DNA from: SHZL01 sp963708905
GTDB lineage: Bacteria; Pseudomonadota; Gammaproteobacteria; Xanthomonadales; SZUA-36
Length of the DNA: 64,000 bases
Direction: 5' to 3'
Assembly: GCA_963708905.1 (NCBI GenBank)
Contig: CAVPUV010000053.1
Coordinates: forward strand, 1 to 64,000
Both the position numbers and the translations under genes were made by a program. Below, one piece after another: positions 1 through 7,920 of the stretch (position 1 is the stretch's first letter; each line of letters begins with the position of its first letter). Under the pieces are notes generated by a model that was not told where the DNA came from, searched no databases, and saw only the letters and a list, made by a program, of their open reading frames with translations.

Positions 1-1
1 T

Positions 2-808
2 TTCGACGGAAATTCCGCGGATAACCGCACCGTGCTGGACGAAACCGACCGGCAATACCGCTCCCGCGGCGTCTACACGGATGTGGTCAATGCAGCCCTG
101 GCAGACAATCTGGCCAATTGTTTCGACAACAACGGCGATCCGACCCTGGTCGGCCCGCCGGCTTGCACCATTACGGAAGCAAACAGTCCCATCGAAGTCC
201 TGCCTTTCTTCGACGTGCAATTGACCCAGTTGGCGCGCTGGACGGAAACGAATCTGGCCGATCCCATCGATGTCAGCAACGATGAAATTTCCAACAACGG
301 CTACAGCCGTGGCCGCGCTACCTTGGCTGGCAGCAAGCAAGGAGAGTCAACCGAGCACAGCACGATCGAAACGGGTAACGTGGGTTTGATCAGCATCCTG
401 CCCGTTCGTGAGGATGCCGACACGGAACACTCCAACGCGGATCTTTTCGCGGTGGCCGGTGAGGGTGGCGCCAACCCGCAGGGTATAACGGTTAGTGGCA
501 GCATAAGCAACGCAAAACAGACCGGGAATGCGGTTCCCTCCGTCACCGGTGCGGGCGCCAACTGTACCCGTCCGACCAACGCCACGTTCGTGTGCGTTCT
601 CGACGCGGTTTCTGTTGACCCGCCAACGATCACCATCAGTAATTATTACAGACTCAACACGGACCTGATTGCCTGCAGTGCCGACTTGACCTTTGTCAGT
701 AACGTTAACGGAACCAGCCTTGAAAGCAACCGGACGGTGTTTTTGCTGCCCACGGCAGAAACAATCAATGTCGTGATCACCATCGTTCAAGGTACTTCGT
801 GCCCGTGA
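2..808 (+). CDS. C-terminal part of a large PilV-like pilus protein (5' end outside window)
   Basis: The reading frame is open to the left edge, so this is the 3' end of a longer gene. GTG at 32 is just the first start-like codon in view and is not a likely start. The roughly 265 visible residues match the C-terminal third of the PilV-like protein at 4014-6194. Shared blocks include SRG(V/I)Y, an FDVQLT.LARW segment, PIDVSN and a late NYY/NYF followed by a conserved LIAC/LLAC cysteine. The product is probably an exported pilus-associated or tip protein. The function of the shared domain is unknown to me. A second cassette of the same type may therefore lie upstream of the window. Confidence 0.8.
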   Translation, partial: FDGNSADNRTVLDETDRQYRSRGVYTDVVNAALADNLANCFDNNGDPTLVGPPACTITEANSPIEVLPFFDVQLTQLARWTETNLADPIDVSNDEISNNGYSRGRATLAGSKQGESTEHSTIETGNVGLISILPVREDADTEHSNADLFAVAGEGGANPQGITVSGSISNAKQTGNAVPSVTGAGANCTRPTNATFVCVLDAVSVDPPTITISNYYRLNTDLIACSADLTFVSNVNGTSLESNRTVFLLPTAETINVVITIVQGTSCP

Positions 809-866
809 TGGAATAAGTTTTTTATAGAAGCCAGGCTGGCATGGGTTTCCCTTTATGAATCAGTAA

Positions 867-890
867 AAACCGCCCCTCCCGGGGCGGTTT
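867..890 (+). terminator. Rho-independent terminator after the first pilus gene
   Basis: A perfect 10-bp stem AAACCGCCCC / GGGGCGGTTT closes a 4-base loop (TCCC). It lies 58 bp after the stop codon of the preceding gene. The T tract is only three bases inside the stem, so it is strong in hairpin energy but short in U run. Confidence 0.75.
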
Positions 891-900
891 CCGTTCCGGC

Positions 901-971
901 TTCCGACCAACGGTCGGAAATGCACCTTCAATGGTCGACACTTTGCGGCATTAGCTGACAATTTCTGTCAG
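901..971. promoter_or_regulatory. Two inverted repeats ahead of the fimT-pilV cluster
   Basis: Two perfect palindromes sit in the 200-bp gap before the pilin cluster. TTCCGACC-AAC-GGTCGGAA spans 901-919 and CTGACA-ATTTC-TGTCAG spans 955-971. Either could be an operator or an RNA hairpin in the leader. I cannot name a regulator. The second is 46 bp from the fimT start codon. Confidence 0.35.
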
Positions 972-1016
972 AATTAGGGCCACTCAGGATGAGTTCAGCT
1001 ATCAGGATGATCAGCT

Positions 1017-1654
1017 ATGAAGAAAAGGATTTTTATCGACTTTCCGTGGCGGCGTTATAGTAAAGCCGCTTCCCCTCTCTCCCGCCAGTCCGGTTTTACC
1101 ATCATAGAGCTCATGATGTCGCTGGTATTGCTGGCGATAGGCACCGCTCTGTCACTGCCCTCGTACCGGGAAATGATGGAAAAAAGGCAGCTCACGCATG
1201 GCGCCGAACAGATCATGGCCTTCGTCAATTCAGCGCAGAGCGAGGCAATCAAGCAAAACCAGATCGTGACCATTTCGTATGTGCGTTCTGGTGACGCGAA
1301 CTGGTGTGTCGGTGCAATAACCGGTGCCGCGGCTTGTGATTGCCGCGAGACTGTCATCACCGAAGCCGATTATTGCGCCATCGGATCCGCGCCTCGAATT
1401 CTCAATAACTCCCACGTGGGCAACACCGACCTGGTCAAGTCCATGACGGGTGACGGGGCTTATTCCTTCGATCCAATTCGAGGAATCATCTTCGCCCGAA
1501 CCCGGATGACTCGGTCGACTCCCTGGTAGTGGCGATGAGTTCCAACAGCGCGGATTACAAGCTGGACCTCGTGGTCAGCAACACCGGTCAGGCGATTCTA
1601 TGTTCGCACGACACGGATCACAGTGTGCCGGGTTACAAGGTGTGCGCCCCCTAG
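1017..1654 (+). CDS. FimT/GspH-type minor pseudopilin, frameshifted near the 3' end
   Basis: Minor pilin that would prime type IV pilus assembly in the inner membrane. A prepilin leader ends at residues 27-30 with SGFTIIEL, containing the G|F cleavage site and the Glu5 needed for pilin packing. A hydrophobic helix to about residue 48 follows. The uninterrupted frame stops at 1529 (170 aa). From about 1502 the -1 frame continues without a break to a stop at 1652-1654. It encodes a typical FimT tail, ending VVSNTGQAILCS...GYKVCAP. Restoring one C in the GCCCG run near 1494-1498 joins the two frames. AGGATG lies 8-13 bases before the ATG. First gene of the cluster. The frameshift may be an assembly error. 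Confidence 0.8.
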
Positions 1655-1680
1655 GCAGCAAACATTCAGGAATCGACTTT

Positions 1681-2397
1681 ATGAACACTCCGCTTTGTCA
1701 AATCCGTTTCAACAGGGTTCGCCAGGCCGGCTTCAGCCTGATGGAGGCCGTGGTCGCGATGAGCATCAGCCTGGTGGTAACCGCTGCCATGGTGGCGCTG
1801 ATGGCGAATTCGCTCGGCACTACTTCCCGCATCGTCAACATGACCAAGCTCAGTGACGATATGCGTTCCACCATGCAGATGCTCACCCGCGATGTGCGCC
1901 GCACCAGCTATAACGCCGATGCCATGCTCTGCTACGGTAATGAAGATTGCAACACCGACGGCAGCCTGACCATGGCCGGGGATGTCGCCATCAGCGCCGG
2001 CGAGGATTGTTTCACCTTCCAGTTGGATCGCCTGAACGACGGAGATTCGACCAATGACGATGCCGGTGGTTTTCGCCGTCAGGAAACCGATGGTGTCCCG
2101 GCCATAGGGTGGCTGGAAATGTGGACCGGGGACGCGCCTCCCGCATTGGCGAATTGTCATGATGACAATGCCAACTGGGTACGCATCACCAACCCGGACA
2201 GCATGGATATCACCGACTTCAACGTGAATGATGACGACTTGTCGTATTCGCTGGTCATTTTTGACGATGGCGTAAAAACCATTTCACAGAGAGTGCGCAA
2301 GCTGCGGTTCCAGATAGATGCCCGCCTGGTCAATGCCGGCGGAATTACGCGCCACATCGAAGACGTGATCAGTGTGCGCAATGATTTATTGCTGTGA
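1681..2397 (+). CDS. PilW-like minor pilin
   Basis: Minor pilin of the PilW class, 238 aa, predicted to be an inner-membrane prepilin that joins the initiation complex of type IV pili. The leader RQAGFSLMEAVVAMSISLVV near residues 15-34 has the prepilin peptidase site G|F and Glu5. It is followed by conserved positions typical of PilW (a DMRSTMQMLTRDVRR segment around residues 60-74). The globular part has several Cys and many Asp residues. ATG 1681 was preferred to upstream in-frame codons, which overlap the fimT tail. It lies 26 bp after the fimT stop and ends where the next reading frame could begin (GTGA overlap). Confidence 0.8.
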   Translation: MNTPLCQIRFNRVRQAGFSLMEAVVAMSISLVVTAAMVALMANSLGTTSRIVNMTKLSDDMRSTMQMLTRDVRRTSYNADAMLCYGNEDCNTDGSLTMAGDVAISAGEDCFTFQLDRLNDGDSTNDDAGGFRRQETDGVPAIGWLEMWTGDAPPALANCHDDNANWVRITNPDSMDITDFNVNDDDLSYSLVIFDDGVKTISQRVRKLRFQIDARLVNAGGITRHIEDVISVRNDLLL

Positions 2398-2468
2398 ACG
2401 CCAGCCACCCGGGTATTGATACATTCTCAGAACCTGATCACCTCATTGGCACAGGGAAGCGCAAAAAA

Positions 2469-4001
2469 ATGACATATCACCCATTTTCCAGCAGGTGTAC
2501 CGCGCCTGGCCCAACCCATCAAAACGGCATCGTCACCACGTTTACCGGGGTGGTGATCCTGGTGTTGTTGACCCTGATGACGTTTTTCGCCGTGCGCGTG
2601 GGCGTGTTTGACCAACGCAATTCCTCCAATGACCTGCGCCAGAAGCTGGCTTTCCATACGGCGGAGTCCGGTATTCAGCACGCCAAGGAATTTTTTCGCG
2701 GGCACAGGCCTCTCGTCGCGTCCAGCATAACCGACCTGCCGCCCGATGGCTCGGACGGCTGGCTTTTCGCCGGCGCTGAGCGTTGGCAGAAATGCAGCGA
2801 AGCCGGATTGGATCTCGCAGCTGGCCATGGTACGCACCCCTGTTATGGTGAGCCCAATCCCGCTCGGCGTGAAGACCTCTACTATTACTCGTTCAACGGT
2901 TCCACCAATGTACCGATTGATACCGACAACAAGGTTCCGGGCGACACCGAGACAGTAAACGTGCAGGCCTTGTTGTGTTTGCTTGATATGGACTATGAAG
3001 ATACTGCTCTGGTTTCCCCGGTGAAGGGCTGCAGCACGAACGTTACCACCGATCCCATTCTGCTCGAGGATACTTCTCTGGATTTCGTCGATGGTTCGCA
3101 ATTCATGATCACCTTGCTGGCGCGCGGCAAAGGCGACTGTATCGGCACCGACTGCAAATCCGAAGCGCTGGTGCGCGACCAGGTGGCGAATTTCGGTGGG
3201 GCAGCCGGCGGTCAGGCGCCTTCAGTTCCGCTTACCACCAAAAGCACGTTTCCGCCCAATGGCAACGGTGAAATTGTCCCCAATCCAAATTCGGGTGGCG
3301 TAGGGGTGCCGGTATCGGTATGGATGAATAACAACAGCAGTTGTCCAAATGGTTCTGTTGTCGATCCCAGCAGCGGCTCCTGGGCCACCTGCGAAGCGCA
3401 CGAATGGTATGGCGTGGACAAGATTCCGGCCGATTACACCTGTCCAGGCAGCTGTAGTTGCAGCCTGGCAGAGTCCATCAGTTACACCCATGGGACCAGC
3501 GATATCCTGGGCATTGACCTGGTGCTGGATCCGGCTTTCCCTTGTGACTTGTTCAAGTTCTATTTCGGTTATCCAAAAACCAGTTTCGAAATAGTCAAAA
3601 GTTTCGCTCAAGTACTCAACAACTGTGACACTTTGGACCCGAACTCTAACGGTATCATCTGGATCAGCGGCACCGAGTGCCGGATCAATGCCAGTACCAC
3701 GATAGGCTCGCCCGCCGCGCCGGTGCTGCTGATTGCCGCAGCGACCGATATGGTCATTAATGGATCGACAGTGATTTACGGTGTGTTATATCTCAGTGAT
3801 GCGGAAAAACCAACGGCTTCGCTGGCGGGTACCGGCAATCTGACAGTTTATGGCCAGGTCGTGGTCGATGGCAGTTTGGATAAGTTCCAGGGGACATTCC
3901 AGGTGATATACAACGAAAATGCCGTCATGAAGGCGTCTGGAGATGGCAGTTTGGGCAACGTACTGGGGGGCTGGGCTGATTTCCATGCCAGCTGGGAATA
4001 A
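2469..4001 (+). CDS. PilX-like pilus assembly protein with long C-terminal domain
   Basis: The N-terminal 70 residues resemble PilX: a short polar stretch, then a hydrophobic helix (about residues 24-45) and an AFHTAESGIQHAKEFF segment. There is no perfect prepilin GFTLIE motif, as is common in PilX. At about 510 aa it is two to three times the usual PilX length. The added C-terminal part is rich in Gly/Ser/Thr and short beta-strand repeats, for example around 3690-3890, so a beta-solenoid surface domain is plausible. ATG 2469 has GGGAAG 13 bases upstream. A GTG at 2394 that overlaps the pilW stop by four bases is an alternative start. Followed 12 bp later by the PilV-like gene. Confidence 0.65.
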   Translation: MTYHPFSSRCTAPGPTHQNGIVTTFTGVVILVLLTLMTFFAVRVGVFDQRNSSNDLRQKLAFHTAESGIQHAKEFFRGHRPLVASSITDLPPDGSDGWLFAGAERWQKCSEAGLDLAAGHGTHPCYGEPNPARREDLYYYSFNGSTNVPIDTDNKVPGDTETVNVQALLCLLDMDYEDTALVSPVKGCSTNVTTDPILLEDTSLDFVDGSQFMITLLARGKGDCIGTDCKSEALVRDQVANFGGAAGGQAPSVPLTTKSTFPPNGNGEIVPNPNSGGVGVPVSVWMNNNSSCPNGSVVDPSSGSWATCEAHEWYGVDKIPADYTCPGSCSCSLAESISYTHGTSDILGIDLVLDPAFPCDLFKFYFGYPKTSFEIVKSFAQVLNNCDTLDPNSNGIIWISGTECRINASTTIGSPAAPVLLIAAATDMVINGSTVIYGVLYLSDAEKPTASLAGTGNLTVYGQVVVDGSLDKFQGTFQVIYNENAVMKASGDGSLGNVLGGWADFHASWE

Positions 4002-4013
4002 CAGGAAAATCCT

Positions 4014-6194
4014 ATGAACATCTCACGCACACACAAGCGCATTGCAGCCGGCTTCTCATTGCTGGAAGTCCTCATCGGCATGGTAATTTTTGCCCTTGGC
4101 ATGATGGCGCTGGCGCAGTTGCAGGGCAATCTTTCCAAGTCCAGTGCGGATTCCAATATCCGCTCCGTGGCGATCAATATCGCGGAACAGAACATTGAAG
4201 CAGCACGTACATTCAGCCAGGTAACCGGCGGTGTCGGTGTTAATGCTTTCAATAACATAACCAGCGGCAGCCGCACGGAAATGCGCGGCGGGATCGACTA
4301 CACGATTGACTCAACAGTGACGGATTATTATTTCAATCCGGCCACCGGCACTTTCGACACCACCAAGCCGGCCGCAAATATAGTCGATGCTGACATGAAA
4401 ATGCTGCAAATGACCGTAGCCTGGGGTGTGGATGGCAACGGCAATTCCACGCAGAGTTTCATGATCGACGCGACAGCGTCAACAACCGGCCTGAGTAAAG
4501 GCAGTATTACTTTGACCGACATGATTTCGTCCATCACCTCGCCCTCTGGCGGCAAGGTGGTACTGAACAGTACCACCAGTTCATTATATGGTCCGCCGGT
4601 GGACTATAACCCCGGTCAGAATCCGGACATCGTGTCGATCCGATTGGGCGAGAATCGCTTCAAGGAATCCACCACGCCGCTGCCCGATGTGATTCGCTCC
4701 GGCGAACTGGCGGAGACCAAATTTGATGTCGTTACCTATTCACAGAGCGATGCCGGAGCCACCTTCCTGCGCCGGGAAGAATTCCGCGCCGTGAGTTGTT
4801 CGTGCACGCTGAGGATCCCGGGCGCCGCAACCGAGGGCGGCTTGCGCCCCACCATATGGAATGGCAACGACTACACTGAAGGCGAGTTCGTTTCCAAACC
4901 CTATGGCGAGAGCGCCAACAACCAGCAATCCGGTTTTTGCTCCTTGTGCTGCAATGACCACCATGATGGCGGCAGCGGCTCCAGGGACGATGCCAACGAC
5001 CCGGGCAGCAGCCGCTTCAATCCATTCCGCAGCGACGCGGATTACTGGCAGTCGGCTGATCCTGTAAACAGTGGTTTGGTGGGCGATCACAAGCACTACA
5101 ACCGCAATAATTCCGGTGGACTGAGCCTGGTGAGCAGCGACGGCGCCACATACGTCGAGGCCTGCCGCCTGGTGCGCAAGGACGGCTTTTTCCGCGTGGC
5201 CCAGGATCTGCGCCAGGAAGGACTGAACAGCTTCCCGGCCAACTTCCTCGATGACGACACGGAAGTCGCCGAGTATTCGAAGTACGTAACCGACGCCGTC
5301 TCCGGTTTCGAAGCCACGATAGGCAATACCAACCGCTACGAGGACACTCCGCCTGCGTTAACGGAACCACCGAACATGGCGCCCGCCGTCATTTTTCCGG
5401 CCAGCACATCGGAGACGGCGACGGTTATGACCTCCTCGACCTCCAGCCAGCAACTGCGTTCGCGCGGTATCTATGTGGATTATATGAGCGATGCTTTACG
5501 CACGATTATCAATTGCCTGGACCAGGGCGGCACCGGACCCAGTTGCGGAGTGGAAGGTTCCAACAGCGCATTGGAGATCATTCCCTTCTATGACGTGCAA
5601 CTCACCTGGCTGGCACGCTGGATCGAGACGCCCACCAATAACCCGATAGATGTCAGCAACGAGGCAATCAAGGACGGTAATACGCACAGCCGCGGGGTCG
5701 CCAGTCTGACCACAGGTTTTGGCGATTCCACCATCAACGCGGCCATTTACCGCGGCAACCTGGGACTGACCGGCACCGATCCGATCGATCCGGCCGACAA
5801 TGACAGTGACCGCGTCTACGATTTATTTGCCGTGTCAACGGATGGCTCGACGCCGGCGCCTGACGGCGGGTATCTCGTTACCGGCAGCATCACATCCAGC
5901 GTGGGTGGTGTACAGGCGGCGGATGTCGAAATTGAAGCATCCAATGGAGCACAATGCGACCGCACGCTGACCGGCTTCGAATGCATCGTTCCCTTTGCCG
6001 CCAGCAACCCGCGCCTCACGGTTACCAATTATTTCAAGCCCAACAAAGTCTTGTTGGCATGCAGTACCGTGCTCAGTGTCAATGGCACCGAGCACAGTGG
6101 CACGGATCCCAGCCAGAACTGGACCCGTTTCAATCTGCCACTGGCGTATGTGTCCAATGCCAACATCATCATCAAGCAGGACTTCTGCAATTGA
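4014..6194 (+). CDS. Giant PilV-like minor pilin with C-terminal extracellular domain
   Basis: The first 70 residues are a classic PilV prepilin: AAGFSLLEVLIGMVIFALG has G|F cleavage, Glu5 and the membrane helix. PilV proteins are usually 150-220 aa but this one is 726 aa. A cysteine-rich patch around residues 262-315 contains SCSC and CSLCC-NDHHD, which could bind metal or form disulfides. The last 260 residues match the partial gene at the left edge of the window. The architecture resembles a pilin stalk carrying a large adhesin-like domain. No separate pilY1 gene is visible, and this gene may fill that role. That is inference only. RBS-like AGGAAA lies before ATG 4014. Confidence 0.7.
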   Translation: MNISRTHKRIAAGFSLLEVLIGMVIFALGMMALAQLQGNLSKSSADSNIRSVAINIAEQNIEAARTFSQVTGGVGVNAFNNITSGSRTEMRGGIDYTIDSTVTDYYFNPATGTFDTTKPAANIVDADMKMLQMTVAWGVDGNGNSTQSFMIDATASTTGLSKGSITLTDMISSITSPSGGKVVLNSTTSSLYGPPVDYNPGQNPDIVSIRLGENRFKESTTPLPDVIRSGELAETKFDVVTYSQSDAGATFLRREEFRAVSCSCTLRIPGAATEGGLRPTIWNGNDYTEGEFVSKPYGESANNQQSGFCSLCCNDHHDGGSGSRDDANDPGSSRFNPFRSDADYWQSADPVNSGLVGDHKHYNRNNSGGLSLVSSDGATYVEACRLVRKDGFFRVAQDLRQEGLNSFPANFLDDDTEVAEYSKYVTDAVSGFEATIGNTNRYEDTPPALTEPPNMAPAVIFPASTSETATVMTSSTSSQQLRSRGIYVDYMSDALRTIINCLDQGGTGPSCGVEGSNSALEIIPFYDVQLTWLARWIETPTNNPIDVSNEAIKDGNTHSRGVASLTTGFGDSTINAAIYRGNLGLTGTDPIDPADNDSDRVYDLFAVSTDGSTPAPDGGYLVTGSITSSVGGVQAADVEIEASNGAQCDRTLTGFECIVPFAASNPRLTVTNYFKPNKVLLACSTVLSVNGTEHSGTDPSQNWTRFNLPLAYVSNANIIIKQDFCN

Positions 6195-6199
6195 GCGCG

Positions 6200-6230
6200 C
6201 CGGCCCTTTCTCAGCGATAAACAGGGCCGG
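6200..6230 (+). terminator. Hairpin terminator at the end of the pilin cluster
   Basis: An 8-bp perfect stem CCGGCCCT / AGGGCCGG with a 15-base loop starts five bases after the PilV-like stop codon. Only a weak T-rich run follows, so termination strength is uncertain. Confidence 0.55.
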
Positions 6231-6239
6231 GTCTATCTA

Positions 6240-6390
6240 GTGCCCGTACATAAACGCCACATGCCAACGCGGCACACGGATGTGCCGCCATTTTCGATGA
6301 CGTAAGTCATTGAAAATGTGAGCGCAGCAAAACCACGCTTTTGCGAAGCGAATCCATAACGGGCTGGGATGCCCGTTTATGGACAGACAC
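6240..6390. mobile_element. 151-bp TA-flanked hairpin element, copy 1
   Basis: One of three related copies in the window (others at 16344-16495 and 63444-63594). The ends form an imperfect inverted repeat of about 17 bp (GTGCCCGTACATAAACG against CGTTTATGGACAGACAC). Each end is flanked by TA (6238-6239 and 6391-6392), as for MITEs mobilised by IS630/Tc1-mariner transposases. The interior is a chain of hairpins. One is GCGGCACA/TGTGCCGC (imperfect in this copy). Another is a 13-bp stem CATTTTCRATGAC / GTCATTGAAAATG with loop GTAA. It has no coding capacity of its own. ORFs that start inside it are chance. Confidence 0.75.
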
Positions 6391-6408
6391 TATCTGTTCC
6401 CGGCAATC

Positions 6409-6417
6409 TGCTAAAAT
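6409..6417 (+). promoter_or_regulatory. Extended -10 promoter for gltX
   Basis: TGCTAAAAT reads as an extended -10 element (TGnTAAAAT). No good -35 hexamer lies 17 bases upstream, which extended -10 promoters can tolerate. Transcription would start near 6424, inside the loop of the next hairpin, and give a leader of about 32 bases before the GTG start of gltX. Confidence 0.45.
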
Positions 6418-6446
6418 GCCGCCTTCTACGAGGCGGCATTTTTTTT
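6413..6446 (+). terminator. Strong Rho-independent terminator just before gltX
   Basis: An 11-bp perfect stem AAAATGCCGCC / GGCGGCATTTT with an 8-base loop is followed by further T residues, giving a run of eight T. It sits only 10 bases before the gltX start and overlaps the likely gltX -10. It would stop read-through from upstream but would not form in a transcript starting at about 6424. Confidence 0.7.
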
Positions 6447-6455
6447 GGAGTATCC

Positions 6456-7868
6456 GTGACAGTCCGAACCCGATTTGCCCCCAGCCCCACCGGTTTTCTG
6501 CACGTCGGCGGTGCCCGCACGGCCTTGTTCTGCTATTTGCAGGCCCGCGCCCATCACGGTGTGTTCATTCTGCGCATCGAGGATACCGACCTGCAACGCT
6601 CGACGCCGGAATCCGTGCAAGCCATTCTGGACGGCATGTCCTGGCTGGGCCTGGACTACGACGAGGGGCCTTATTACCAGACGCAACGGTTTGAACGCTA
6701 CGCGCAAGTGACACAGCACCTGCTCGAGCAGGGCAAGGCGTATCATTGTTATTGCAGCAAGGAACGTATCGACCAGCTGCGGGAAGAGCAGATGAAGCAG
6801 GGCATCAAGCCCCGCTACGATGGTCTGTGCCGTGATCGCAGCGATGTTCCACCGGACATCAAACCCGTAGTGCGTTTTCGCAATCCGCTCACGGGTACGG
6901 TCTATTTTGACGACCGCATACGGGGGCGTATCAGCTTTTGCAACGAGGAACTGGATGATCTGGTCATCGCCCGGCCGGATGGATCGCCCACCTACAATTT
7001 CACCGTCGTGGTGGATGACATCGACATGCAGGTGACGCTGGTCATCCGCGGCGATGATCACATCAATAATACCCCGCGGCAGATCAATATTTACCGTGCG
7101 CTCGGCGCCAGCCTGCCCGAATTCGCCCACGTGCCGATGATCCTGGGTGAAGATGGCGCACGCCTGTCCAAGCGGCACGGCGCCGTGGGCGTGATGCAGT
7201 ATCGTGACGATGGCTATCTGCCGCAGGCGCTGCTGAATTACCTGGTCCGTCTGGGCTGGTCGCACGGTGACCAGGAAGTGTTCAGCCGCGATGAAATGAT
7301 CGCCTACTTCGATATTGGCGATGTCAATCGCAAGGCCTCCGCATTCAACAGCGAAAAACTGGACTGGCTGAACCAGCATTACCTGCGCACGCTGCCCGCG
7401 GCGGAAGTGGCGGAGCAATTGCTGTGGCAATTCGAGCAGGCTGGCATCGATCCGGCCGCTGGCCCGCTATTGGCTGACCTGGTCACGGTACAGGCCGAAC
7501 GGGTGAAGACCCTGCGCGAGATGACCGAAGTCAGCCGGGTGTTCTACCAGGACTTCGATGAATTTGATGCGGCTGCGGCAAAAAAGCATCTGCGGCCGGT
7601 GGCCGAACCGGCATTGCGCACCCTCGCCGGCCGTCTGGCGGACGTGACCGCCTGGGAGCCGGAGATGCTGGACCAGGTGGTGCATGATTTTGCCCGGGAA
7701 CTGGAGGTTAATATAAGCAAGATCGCTCAGCCCTTGCGCGTGGCTTTGACCGGTACGGCGGTTTCCCCTTCGATCGACAAAACGCTGTGGCTGGTGGGAC
7801 GCGAGCGCAGCCTGGCGCGCATAGGGCGGGCACTGGAATATGTGGCGCAGCGGGCAGCCGAGGCTTAA
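6456..7868 (+). CDS. gltX: Glutamyl-tRNA synthetase
   Basis: Cytoplasmic class I aminoacyl-tRNA synthetase charging tRNA-Glu. It is 470 aa, the usual length. The HIGH-type signature is HVGG at residues 16-19 (FAPSPTGFLHVGGARTALF). The KMSKS-type motif is LSKRHG near residue 238. A Cys-rich segment HCYCSKE...GLCRD near residues 98-126 matches the zinc-binding insert of proteobacterial GltX. GTG 6456 is chosen because GGAG lies 5 bases upstream and MTVRTRFAPSPTG is the standard N terminus. Longer starts run into the upstream repeat element. It stands alone, with the next gene 52 bp downstream in the same direction. Confidence 0.97.
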   Translation: MTVRTRFAPSPTGFLHVGGARTALFCYLQARAHHGVFILRIEDTDLQRSTPESVQAILDGMSWLGLDYDEGPYYQTQRFERYAQVTQHLLEQGKAYHCYCSKERIDQLREEQMKQGIKPRYDGLCRDRSDVPPDIKPVVRFRNPLTGTVYFDDRIRGRISFCNEELDDLVIARPDGSPTYNFTVVVDDIDMQVTLVIRGDDHINNTPRQINIYRALGASLPEFAHVPMILGEDGARLSKRHGAVGVMQYRDDGYLPQALLNYLVRLGWSHGDQEVFSRDEMIAYFDIGDVNRKASAFNSEKLDWLNQHYLRTLPAAEVAEQLLWQFEQAGIDPAAGPLLADLVTVQAERVKTLREMTEVSRVFYQDFDEFDAAAAKKHLRPVAEPALRTLAGRLADVTAWEPEMLDQVVHDFARELEVNISKIAQPLRVALTGTAVSPSIDKTLWLVGRERSLARIGRALEYVAQRAAEA

Positions 7869-7920
7869 CGCAGTGTGCGGGTCTTTTTTGTTGCGGGCAA
7901 CATCCGGGCCAGCCTGAGCA

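Noticed and set aside
6426..7430. 334-aa minus-strand reading frame opposite gltX
   Set aside because: Antisense shadow in a GC-rich conserved gene. It has no ribosome site or domain.
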